A DNA stretch of 64,000 nucleotides from Acridotheres tristis (taxonomy: Eukaryota; Chordata; Aves; Passeriformes; Sturnidae), in NCBI GenBank assembly GCA_037013685.1, contig CM072884.1, forward strand, positions 112,074,048 through 112,138,047, read 5' to 3'. Positions 33,289 through 41,461 of the stretch are shown here, in pieces. The notes under the pieces are model-generated. The model searched no databases, had not been told where the DNA came from, and saw only the letters and a program-made list of their open reading frames with translations. The position numbers and the translations under genes were made by a program. The stretch's first letter is position 1. The number at the start of each line of letters is the position of its first letter.

Positions 33289-35001
33289 ATGGAGAAGAAG
33301 CCCAACTCCCAGGCCACCCAAGGCCCACTGCTGAGCCTGCGGAAGAGGCAAAGCGAGAGGGTTGAGACAGGACAGGGAGGCTGGCAGATGGAGAGGAGGA
33401 GGATCTTTGCCCTGCCAAGGGAACCATGTCCATCCCACACCTCCTCCTCCTTCCTCACCTGCTCACAGACACCCATCAAGCTGCCACCAGTGCAGCTCGG
33501 GCAGCCAAAGCGGGGACTCAAAAGTCTTCAAGCCCTCAGGTTTCCACAGGTGAAGCTCGGGCAGGCACAGGCAGCGCCGCAGGGCAGCCGGAGCCAGGCC
33601 CTGTCCCTCTCTGGGGACAAGCTGCCACCGCTGGCACCTGTGCCACGGGTGCCAGCACAGCCGTGCCTGGCGAGCCCCAGGGACATTCAGAGCCGGGGCA
33701 CAGAGCTGCCGAGGGCAGGGGAGAAGAGGCCGCAGCCCTGCAGCAGGCCCTGTCTTTGGCAGCCACACACCCCCGTGCCCAGGGTGTTGTACCCGCTCAG
33801 GGTGGCCCAGGAGGGCACAGCCCGTGTGTCTCCGAGATGGCAGCTGGTGCCTGTGCCGCCCATCCCCGCGGGGGCTGGAGCTATGGAGCGCAGCCTCACG
33901 GTCACAGCACCAGAGAAACGGGACAGTGACAGCGAGCTGTCCCCAGGGGAAAGTGTCAGTGACAGCGAGCTGTCCCAAGTAGAGGAGGCCATCGAGCTCA
34001 CTCCAGAGGACAGCAGCTCTGAACCAGAGCTGTCCGAAGCTGAAGAGGACATCGAAGTCACCTCAGGGGACAGCACAAGTGACCAGGAGCTGTCTCCAGT
34101 GGAAGAGTGTATCGAGCTGGCTTCAGGGGACAGCCCAATTGATGTAGAGCTGTCCTCAGTGGAAGAGGACATTGAGGTCATTCCAGCGGACAGTAGGAGT
34201 GACCAGGAGCTGTCCCCTGTGGATGACACCATTGAGGTAATTTCAGCCGACCTCACAATCAAAGAGGAGCTGTCCCCTGAGGAAGAGGCCATCGAGGTCC
34301 TTAGCGGGGACGACACTGTCCCAGAGCTGTCCCAAATAGAAGAGACCATCAGGCTCTCTCCAGGGGACAGCCCAACTGAGGAGGAGCTGTCCTCAGTGCA
34401 AGAGGACGTTGAGGTCATTGCAGAGGCCAGCAGGAGTGACGGGGAACTGTCCTCAGTGGACGAGGACATCGAAGTTGGTGCAGAGGACAGCAGCAGTGAC
34501 GAGAAGCTGCCTCCAGTGGAAGATATCAATGCGGTCAATGCCCTCTTCTGTGGGGACAGCAAGAGTGACGAGGGGCTGTCCCTGTGTCAAGTGGAGCCTG
34601 AAGAAGAGCTGTCCCAAGGGGATTACTACAAGGATGAGAAGCTTTCCCCAGAAAATGTCAAATATGAAACAGAGCTGAGCTTGGGGGAAGATCACAGTGT
34701 CCAAGACATGTCCCCATGGGAAGCAGATAACAACAAACAGCTTTCCCTTTGGGTACAACGTGAGCAGGAAGAGGTGATGAGGAGGACCCTTGGTGGTAGG
34801 GACACAGATTCAAGCTCGTCACCAGAACTGCCAGACCTGGAGGAAATGCCAAGTCATCAGAAGGTTCTGGAATGGCTGGAAGCCAATCTCCCAGATGGTT
34901 TTCCTGCCCCCAGGAAACGTCCCTCCCGCTTCAGGCAGGCCCTGCGGGCGCTGCGGGGGCTGTTCCGCAGTCCCTGCCTGAGGCCCCGCACCGAGGTGTG
35001 A
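33289..35001 (+). CDS. Unrecognised acidic-repeat protein, unit I (570 aa)
   Basis: A single uninterrupted frame begins at ATG 33289 in a good context (A at -3, G at +4). It is the first ATG after the predicted start site at 33207, leaving an 82-nt leader. I do not recognise the family. Residues 1-198 are proline-, arginine- and glutamine-rich. Residues 212-424 are about ten tandem repeats of 20 residues, pattern SDxELSxVEExIEVxxxDS, strongly acidic. A looser acidic region follows. Residues 543-570 are basic and carry RPSRFRQALRALRGLFR, conserved in unit III. There is no signal peptide or membrane segment, which suggests a nuclear or cytoplasmic protein. A second possible start is Met199 (33883), which aligns with the start of the acidic frame in unit III; the first part could then be leader or intron. 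The absence of stops over 1.7 kb while the other copies have decayed argues that this copy is functional. Confidence 0.7.
   Translation: MEKKPNSQATQGPLLSLRKRQSERVETGQGGWQMERRRIFALPREPCPSHTSSSFLTCSQTPIKLPPVQLGQPKRGLKSLQALRFPQVKLGQAQAAPQGSRSQALSLSGDKLPPLAPVPRVPAQPCLASPRDIQSRGTELPRAGEKRPQPCSRPCLWQPHTPVPRVLYPLRVAQEGTARVSPRWQLVPVPPIPAGAGAMERSLTVTAPEKRDSDSELSPGESVSDSELSQVEEAIELTPEDSSSEPELSEAEEDIEVTSGDSTSDQELSPVEECIELASGDSPIDVELSSVEEDIEVIPADSRSDQELSPVDDTIEVISADLTIKEELSPEEEAIEVLSGDDTVPELSQIEETIRLSPGDSPTEEELSSVQEDVEVIAEASRSDGELSSVDEDIEVGAEDSSSDEKLPPVEDINAVNALFCGDSKSDEGLSLCQVEPEEELSQGDYYKDEKLSPENVKYETELSLGEDHSVQDMSPWEADNNKQLSLWVQREQEEVMRRTLGGRDTDSSSSPELPDLEEMPSHQKVLEWLEANLPDGFPAPRKRPSRFRQALRALRGLFRSPCLRPRTEV
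33955..34560 (+). repeat. 60-bp coding tandem repeat (20-residue units)
   Basis: Within the unit I frame, 'gaggagctgtcc'-like words recur every 60 bp with one 57-bp and one 69-bp unit, encoding residues 223-424. Each unit has an acidic serine cluster (SDxE) and a hydrophobic-acidic core: IELT at 235-238, IEVT 255-258, IELA 275-278, IEVI 295-298 and 315-318, IEVL 335-338, IRLS 354-357, VEVI 374-377, IEVG 394-397. Most indels keep the frame, which fits a coding minisatellite. Confidence 0.85.
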
Positions 35002-35660
35002 ACCAGAGCGGGCACCCAGAGCAGGGACTGCTGCCACAGCCTCCCTCCCTGCACGGCTGCGGCACAGCCGGGGCTGCCAGCACCCACGGGAGTTGGGTCA
35101 GTAACACTGAGAGGAGGACGAGCACAAAGACGGCAAAGACAGTGAAATGGAAGAAGAAGGCAATGAAGAAAATGAAGAAGGTGAAGATGGAGACGACAAG
35201 AAGGACAGAGGAGATGAAGAAAATGACTAAGACAAAGATGATGAAGATGTAAAAGATGAAGAAGACGAAGACAATGAAGATGACCATAAAGACAATGACA
35301 TGGTTGAAGAAGACAAATAACAAGAGAAAAAAGACAAAGACTAGGAAGGTGAAAAAGACCAAGAAGAAGATGATGAAGACAAATAATTTTAAAATACATA
35401 GAATAGTAATGAGAGTAAGAATTAAAAAAATACAGAAGTAGAATAGGAAGAAGTTTAAGAATAAGATTAGGAATAGGAATAAGAGAAAAAAATTAGAATC
35501 GGAATAGAATAGGAATAAGGAAAAGATAAGAATAGGAATAAGAATAAGAGTTTGAAAATACATAGAAGAAGAAGAGTAGTAAGGAGTATTGAAGAGGAAG
35601 AGTAGTTTAGAATCAATAAATGAAGAAGAGAGAAAATAAATAAAAAAGATTACCAAATAA
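35002..35660 (+). other. Putative 3' untranslated region of unit I, purine-rich
   Basis: The stop codon is followed by about 100 bp that resemble the DNA after unit III, then by about 530 bp of nearly pure GAA/GAT/AAG-type purine sequence on the plus strand (35105-35640). AATAAA occurs at 35615-35620 and 35635-35640, so a transcript could end near 35660. The start of the tract (35115-35320) reads as a run of Glu, Asp and Lys codons with a stop at about 35228. A matching tract follows unit III. The opposite strand is open for 477 codons only because the tract is compositionally biased. Confidence 0.6.
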
Positions 35661-35804
35661 TTTGTATTTTTTATATATTGTGTAATTACATAACAGTCTA
35701 TGGCATAAAAATACAAATTGTAATACTGTTGTAATATTAAAATACAAATTGTAATAATTTTGTAATTACGAGATCTTATAATACCCAAGAAATATAAAAT
35801 GTCC
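35641..35804. other. AT-rich segment
   Basis: 'aaaatacaaattgtaata' occurs twice (about 35706 and 35740). The segment is otherwise featureless. It corresponds to the position just after the purine tract in unit III, but the AATAAA of unit III is not preserved here. Confidence 0.5.
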
Positions 35805-35892
35805 ATCCTGTCCAGGAAGCAACTGCCTCTGGGGTCCAAGCCGAGCCTTGCCCCGGCCTGGCTTGAGGCCGTTTGCTCTTGTCCTGTCCCTT
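35805..35892 (-). mobile_element. CR1 LINE fragment, short
   Basis: Read in reverse, 'acaggacaagagcaaacgg', 'cctcaagccaggccgggg' is the typical middle portion of CR1. Only about 90 bp are recognisable. Confidence 0.65.
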
Positions 35893-36011
35893 GTGGCTGG
35901 GAAGGAGAGAAGAGAGGGAACAGAGGGGGACAGAGGGTGGGATGGACAGGGAAGGGAGGAGAAAGGAGGGAAGGGAAGGAAGATGGAGGGATGGGAATGG
36001 TGAGGGGCGGG

Positions 36012-36402
36012 AAGAATCTGTGAAGGGAGGGGCCATGGCGGGACTGTGAGGGGAGGTGCCATGGTGAGCTGTGAGGGGAGGTGCCATGGTGAGCTGTGAG
36101 GGAAGGTGACATGATGAGCTGTGAGGGGAGGAGCCATGGTGAGCTGTGAGGGGAGGTGCCATGGTGAGCTGTGAGGGGAGGTGCCATGGCGGGGCTGTGA
36201 GGGGAGGTGCCATGGTGAGCTGTGAGGGGAGGTGCCATGGTGAGCTGTGAGGGAAGGTGCCATGGTGAGCTGTGAGGGAAGGTGCCATGGTGAGCTGTGA
36301 GGGGAGGTGCCATGGTGAGCTGTGAGGGGAGGTGCCATGGCGGGGCTGTGAGAGAAGGTGACATGATGAGCTGTGAGGGGAGGTGCCATGGCGGGACTGC
36401 TA
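36012..36402. repeat. 25-bp minisatellite, about 15 units
   Basis: The unit is 'gtgaggggaggtgccatggt' followed by 'gagct', repeated about 15 times. Variants end 'gcggggct' or 'gcgggact' (26 bp) or contain 'gacatgat'. The reverse strand has no stops in three frames, so long frames here are artefacts. The array occupies the place where a promoter for unit II would be expected. Confidence 0.93.
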
Positions 36403-36494
36403 TTCAGGCATTGAGATCCAGCAGTTCCTGCTCCAAAATGAAGCGTGTTCATCCCATTTCAGCTCACCATGCCACATTTTTTATCCCTGTGTGT

Positions 36495-37249
36495 AAACCC
36501 AGGGACAGACAATGTCCATGACACGTCCTCATGGGAAGCAGATGAGGACGCAGAGCTGTGCCAAGGGGCACAGGAGAGTTCCAGTGAACTGTCCCAAAGG
36601 GAGACAAAGAGCGTCCAGGGAGCTGCTGCCAGTCAGGAGGAATCAGCTCCCTGGATTCATAAGTTATTGATAGAATGAACAAGGAGAAGTGGAACCACAA
36701 TTCCCAGCTCACTGAAGGCCAAATGCAGAGGCTGTGGAGGAGGTCAAGAGTGAGGGATGATGCAGGAAGGAGAGGCCAGCAGAGGGACAGGACGAGGATC
36801 TTTGCCCTGCCAAGGGAACCGTCTCCATCCCACACCTCCTCCTCATCCTGCTCCTCACGGATGCCCTTCCAGCTGCCACCAGTGCACCTCGGGCAGCCAA
36901 AGGGGGGACTCAAAATCTTGAACCTTTCAAGTTCCCACAGATGGAGCTCGGGCAGCCACAGGCAGCGCCGCAGGGCAGCCGCAGGCAGGCCCTGTCCCTC
37001 TGTGGGGACAAGCTGCCGCTGCTGGCACGTGTGCCACGGGTGCCAGCACTGCCGTGCCTGGTGAACCCCAGGGACACTCAGAGCCGGGGCACAGAGCTGG
37101 CGAGGGCAGGGGAGAAGGGGCCGCAGCCCTGCAGCAGCCCATGTGTTTGGCAGCCACACCCCCCCGTGCCCAGGGTGTTCTTGTCCCCACTGAGAGTGGC
37201 CCAGGAGGGCACAGCCCGTGTGTCCCCCAGGAAGAACAAGAAGATGGAG
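36495..37249 (+). pseudogene. Rearranged gene unit II
   Basis: This fragment of the unit I family is in scrambled order. 36495-36620 resembles the late acidic region of unit I (SSWEADEDAEL versus SPWEADNNKQL). It is followed directly by leader-like DNA and then by the N-terminal region (36675-37240). Shared protein words include IFALPREP, LPPV, LGQPK, APQGSR, QALSL and VAQEGTARVSPR. Near 36930 one base fewer than unit I shifts the frame, while a 3-bp insertion near 37180 keeps it. The frame then runs into upstream block A of the next unit, so the repeats and basic C-terminus are missing. It is best read as the scar of an unequal recombination between tandem units. Confidence 0.7.
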
Positions 37250-37465
37250 CCACTGCCCACAAGTCCCTGGCACGTCCCTGTGCTAATTCCTGGTGCCCTG
37301 GGCAGCTCAGCCTAACACAGGGCTCTGCAGTGTGGGGCTGGGGCTGTCGTGTGGCAGCGTGGCCAAAGCCTCTCAGGGCTCTGGGCAAAGCAGGGGCCAC
37401 AAGGCCAGAAGGCCACAAGTCCAGCAGCTGCCAGTTCCTGTCTAACCCACTGCTCCTGCTGTTGG
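37250..37465 (+). repeat. Upstream block A of gene unit III
   Basis: Homologous to 32845-33060 ('gcccacaagtccctggcacg', 'gtggggctggggctgt', 'gccaaagcctctcagggctc'). In unit I it leads straight into the promoter; here an LTR follows. Confidence 0.85.
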
Positions 37466-38011
37466 GTCGCTGGTGAAGCACAGAAAAGCTTTCTATAACC
37501 CACAAAATATGTTATAAGAGCAGATATGTATTTACTCAGCACTGAGTTTCATGGGCAATAGTTCCTCCAAAAACATGCGCTCCTTCGGCCAATTGCACAT
37601 CCCCTTTTATTTGCTATAAACTTGGACTACACAATACGCTTCATACCTGTTCATTTCCTGTCTCTGCTTCATATTGATATTAGCTTCATGCCTCTTTCCA
37701 GCTGTGCATTGTTCCTTTTAAGTTGCTCTGGTGGTCGTCTGGGAGTCTTTGGGATGAAGTAAATAGTCTTCCTCTCAGTTTGAACTTTTCGGCTGGCCTC
37801 CTTGTACATGCTCTCTTTTTAGTCCTTTGGTCATTTTCTGGACTTTGGTATCAGGTTACCTGGTTTCAGGGGTCTGAGGACCCCCTTATCCTGTGGTGTC
37901 TTTCACCTTGCATCCTGTTTGCTCATTATAGCCCTTGACCCGACCTTGTAGCCTTGCTCTCCTCCTGTTCTTGTAAGCACCGTAAATTATAGCAAACACA
38001 ATGTTTTGTCA
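37460..38011 (-). mobile_element. ERV 3' LTR inserted upstream of unit III
   Basis: Read on the minus strand, a polypurine tract ('ctaaagggggac', 38012-38023) immediately precedes TGACAAAACATTG, the expected junction of internal region and 3' LTR. The reverse AATAAA signal lies at 37605-37612. The probable LTR end is 'gcgacccaaca' at 37460, though homology of block A blurs that edge. About 85 bp of internal sequence remain to 38097. Comparison with unit I, where block A and promoter are nearly contiguous, shows that this is an insertion. Confidence 0.7.
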
Positions 38012-38097
38012 GTCCCCCTTTAGTCAAACAGTTTCTTGAAGCTTGATTCATAATTCTCAATTTCTCTATTTCACCGGGGCTGGTTCTTTGCAACACA
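38012..38097 (-). mobile_element. Residual internal ERV sequence
   Basis: The short stretch between the polypurine tract and the resumption of unit III homology at 38098 is absent from unit I. No coding motif is visible. Confidence 0.45.
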
Positions 38098-38117
38098 GGC
38101 ATGTGGTGTCAGGGCCC

Positions 38118-38217
38118 TTGTGATGTGGGACATGGTGGTGGCCAGAGACCCTCGTGACATCAGGGAGCCCCACCCTGGCTCAGGGTATTTAAGGGGTGCA
38201 GAGCCTTGGGGTGCTCA
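38118..38217 (+). promoter_or_regulatory. Core promoter of unit III
   Basis: TTGTGATGTGGG (38118-38129), TGACATCA (38155-38162), TATTTAAG (38186-38193) and initiator TCAGTCC with its A at 38217 repeat the unit I promoter without any change in spacing (99, 62 and 31 bp upstream of the initiator A). The TATA box is closer to consensus here than in unit I. Confidence 0.75.
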
Positions 38218-38274
38218 GTCCCAGGAGAGCCACTCTGTGAGGAGGAAGCAGCTCTCTGGATCCCTCTGCGCTGG

Positions 38275-39204
38275 ATGCCGATAGCAACAGACGATCGTGA
38301 CAAGGACAAAGCCAACTCCAACTCGTGGTCCCCCAGCACCTTGCCCAGCTGGCTGGAACCCGCAGTGGGCAGTGGTTGGGGGCAGTGGGCAGCTCAGCCC
38401 TGCCACTGTCTGAGACTGAAGAGCAGGAGAGAGACCCTTTGCTGACATGGACCGCGAGCTTTCCTGCTGGCAAGGCCGTAGTGATGAGGAGCTTTCCCAC
38501 TGGGAGGATGTGGCAGTGACAGAGGCATACGAGCGGCAAGTATGGACGGTCCAAAAAATTTCCCGGTGGGAAGCCAGGAGCAGCCAAGAGCTGTACCAAT
38601 GCCAGGTGTGTGTGTGCAAGTTCAGGAGGTTTCCCAGTACAGCAATGAGACACATGAGCTGCATGAATGGAGAGAAATTGTCAGAGTCCAGGAGCTGTAC
38701 CAGTGGGAAGAAGACGGTGAGATACTCCAAGAGGTGCGTGAATGGGAAGATCATGACAGCCAAGAGACAGACTGATGGCAAAGAGATGAGAGTGAGGTCA
38801 TGGAGGAGGACAGTGAAGATGAGAGTGACCATGGCATCTAGACCGAGCCCTTGGCCTCAGAGGAGGATGAATGGGACGAGGTGAGCGTCCTGGAGCTGCC
38901 TCCAGAAGAAAACAATGCAGAGCAGCAATGGAGAAGTTTTGCAGCAGATGGGCTCCCAGTGACAAGCCCTCATGAGGCCTGGGTTGAGGACCGGGAACCA
39001 GAGCCATGCAGCCCAGAGCCGCTCTGTGCCTCGTCTGCCTCCCTGGAAGGCCAAGCCCCCATGGAACACGCGGCTTCTCCCATCCAGGCCCTCCTTGAGC
39101 AGCTGTGTGCCCCCAGGGAACGTCCCTCCCGCTTCAGGCGGGCGCTGTGGGCACTGCGGGGGCTGCTCCGCTGTCCCTGCCTGAGGCCACGCACTGAGGA
39201 GTGA
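38275..39204 (+). pseudogene. Decayed gene unit III
   Basis: The first ATG (38275) opens 56 codons that end at TGA 38443-38445. One base later ATG 38447 opens an acidic frame, MDRELSCWQG..., which matches unit I at Met199. Near 38610 a GTGTGTGTG run breaks the frame. The acidic reading continues one frame over, with stops TGA 38773-38775 and TAG 38839-38841, and then stays open to TGA 39202-39204. The C-terminus RPSRFRRALWALRGLLR plus PCLRPRTEE matches unit I closely. Repeats are fewer and more diverged (QELYQWEE, HELHEWRE types). Either this is a pseudogene or unseen splicing removes the lesions; I favour the pseudogene. Confidence 0.65.
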
Positions 39205-39327
39205 AAGAGACACAGAGCAGTGACAGCAGCCATTGCTCCAGAGCCGCCCTCCCTGCGGGGCTGCAGCACTCACGGCACTCTGAACGACCGCACTGGGGAC
39301 CCAACGGGAACAGGAACAGTTTCACAA
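39205..39327 (+). other. 3' flank of unit III before LTR
   Basis: Resembles the DNA after the unit I stop codon ('ctccctgcggggctgcagca' versus 'ctccctgcacggctgcggca'). It is probably 3' untranslated sequence of the same ancestral transcript. Confidence 0.6.
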
Positions 39328-39633
39328 TGGTGTGTCGGAGGCAGGAATGTGACACACACACCAAAGGTCATGCAGCAACAGCCGACTTTATTGAGATCCC
39401 GTCTCCTTATATAGCTGAGGAGGCACACGCGGTCAGTTCTCATTGGTCGAGCTCGTTGCCGCCTGGCCAACCAGCCAATAGCAGCCTGAATCCCCAACGG
39501 CCTGGCCTGCTCTCCAACAGCCCTTACCAGCCGAGTTACGTAATTAACGTCATTACATAATCAATCACCTTCAGTTATAAAGTTGAAATTATTTATAACT
39601 GTGAGGCCTCCAGGCCAGCTGTAGGCCACCACA
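39328..39633 (-). mobile_element. Solo ERV LTR in 3' region of unit III
   Basis: On the minus strand it reads from TGTGGTGGCC (39633) to CGACACACCA (39328). It has CCAAT-type boxes in the region 39440-39480, a TATA box CTATATAAGG (39405-39414) and AATAAA (39387-39392 reversed), all in the order expected for an LTR promoter and polyadenylation site. No clear target duplication was found. It splits the 3' flank of unit III from its purine-rich tract, which are adjacent in unit I. Confidence 0.8.
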
Positions 39634-40200
39634 GAACTGGAGCATGGAGAAGGTGGAGGTGGTAAAGAGATGATGAAGATGACAACAACAAAGACGAACA
39701 TGAAGACGACAAAGGCAATGATGAAGATGATGAAGATGAAAACTATGAAGAAAAAGAAAATGACAAAGACAATGAATAAGCTGGAGATGAAGAAGGTGAA
39801 GACAACAAAGACAAGAAGATGAATGATTTAAAAATACACAGAAGAATAAGAGTAGGATAGGAATAAGAATTTAGCAACACATAGAAGAAGAAGAAGAATA
39901 GGAATTTAGGAATACATAGAAGAAGAGGAATTAGAACTTAAAAGCCTATAGAAGAAGAATAGTAATAAGAATAGTAATTTTAGAATCCATAGAAGAGTAA
40001 TAGGAATAAGAATTTGAAAATCCATAGGAGAAGAAGAATATTAAGTTGAATGTGAAAATATGTAGAAGAAAAGAAGTAGTAGAATAAGGAGAATAAGGAG
40101 AATTAGAAGAATGGTTTAGGTTCCATAAATGAAGATAGAATCTCGTAAATAAGTAAAAGTAGCAAATAATTTCTATTTTCCAATAAAATTTGTGATGCAC
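39634..40200 (+). other. Purine-rich 3' region of unit III with AATAAA
   Basis: Homologous to 35105-35660: GAA/GAT/AAT-rich, starting with a Glu/Asp/Asn/Lys reading frame and passing into 'aggaataagaat', 'acatagaagaag' repeats. A good polyadenylation signal AATAAA lies at 40182-40187 after 'caaataatttctattttcc'. This is the likely end of the unit. Confidence 0.65.
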
Positions 40201-40284
40201 AAGAGCAAAGTCTCCAGATTTCCTATCTCCTCTCTCCCCACCACTGATGGATTTTCTACTTCAGTCCCAGCGACTGGGAGCAGC

Positions 40285-40742
40285 GACTGCTCAGCTCCAG
40301 CCTCCAGGATCCCCATGGGCTGTGAGTGGATCCCTGTACCCTCGTGAATCCCCATGCTCTGTAGGGGCTCAGCTGCTTCACCATGGTCTCACCATGGCCC
40401 ACAGAGGAATCTTGGCCCCAGCACCTGGAGCCCCTCCTGCCCCTCCTTCTCCACTGCCCCTGGTGTCCACTTTGTTTCCCTCACATGTTCTCACCTCCTC
40501 CTCTTCTCTGGCTAGGAAAAACTGTGTGTGCCCACTTTTAAAAACTTTCTTTTTAAATATGCTATGACAGAGGCATTTCTAGCCTCTCTAATTGGCCCAG
40601 CCTTGGCCAGCAGCATGTCCATCTTCAGAGCCATCAGGGATTGGCTCTGCTGGACATGGCAGAAAGCTTCCAGCAGCTTCTCACAGCAGCCTCCTCCATG
40701 GTGCCCCTGCTACCAAAAACCAGGCCCTGCAAAACCAACACA
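40285..40742 (-). mobile_element. ERV LTR fragment, second copy of the 29.5 kb family
   Basis: Matches 30760-31182: 'gctcagctgcttcaccatgg', 'cctcctcttctctggctagg', 'gggattggctctgc', 'agcttctcacagcagcc'. The minus-strand start TGTGTTGG is at 40742. It contains at most about two units of the 40-bp repeat, against 17 in the other copy. Confidence 0.85.
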
Positions 40743-41461
40743 CTTATTTAGAAGCAGGAATGTTATTTTCCTTGCTTGCTATAAATGAATAAATTAAAAA
40801 AATTTGTGTCTATGTCTCTGTGGAGGCCAAATACAAAACCTGGCTAAGAATAAAGTCAGGCCTGAGTCTTGAACACTACACAGATGGTTTTGGAGGGGTT
40901 TATCCCATCAATTTTGGAAGATTTGTTAAAACCAGGACTCACATCAGAGATCATTCTTATTCTCTGTGGCAAAAATTGCCAGAAAATTTTTTGTTCCAGC
41001 AAACCCCATTCCCTCTCTCTCCCTGAACCTCTTCAAGCCCTTGCAGCCAGCTGTGAACAGCCAGGTGAGAAGGAGGATGGGCAGCACACGTGTGCTGGCA
41101 CTATCCAGAGCAGGGATGCTCTCCCTGGGGAAGCAGAGCCAGCTGAGCTCAGGTTAAAGCAATCCCCAGGCTGCTGCAACCAGACAAAAATCCTTCCTAA
41201 TTGGCTTCCCAGCAACCCCAGCCCCAGCAGACCTTGGCTGCAGCAGCAACTGTGACCCCAAATGCTGTGTAATTCCTGCATATGAGATGTTTCAGGTCTG
41301 GTCTTCCATCATTAACCCTTTCCTGTGGAAGGAATTTCTGTACAGAGCAGAGAAATGAGCTTGCTACATAAAAACTGTGATTTCTTTCAAATAACACTGC
41401 AAAGAAAAGCTCTGGTCAGTTGTGATCAGTGAAATTGGTGTCACCTGCACTGTGACAGTGT
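40743..41461. other. Unique non-coding sequence
   Basis: I see no gene or element. The longest frame (128 codons, 40869-41255) has no recognisable motif. Confidence 0.45.

Noticed and set aside
33687..34562. Minus-strand 291-codon serine-rich frame opposite unit I
   Set aside because: It is the antisense of the 60-bp coding repeat. The plus strand has the promoter, a good start context and a conserved C-terminus.
34931..36452. Minus-strand frames of up to 477 codons with Phe/Leu/Ile-rich and Ser-Pro-Trp-His repeats
   Set aside because: They are the reverse of the purine-rich tract and of the 25-bp minisatellite. The hydrophobic look is only the complement of GAA/GAT codons.
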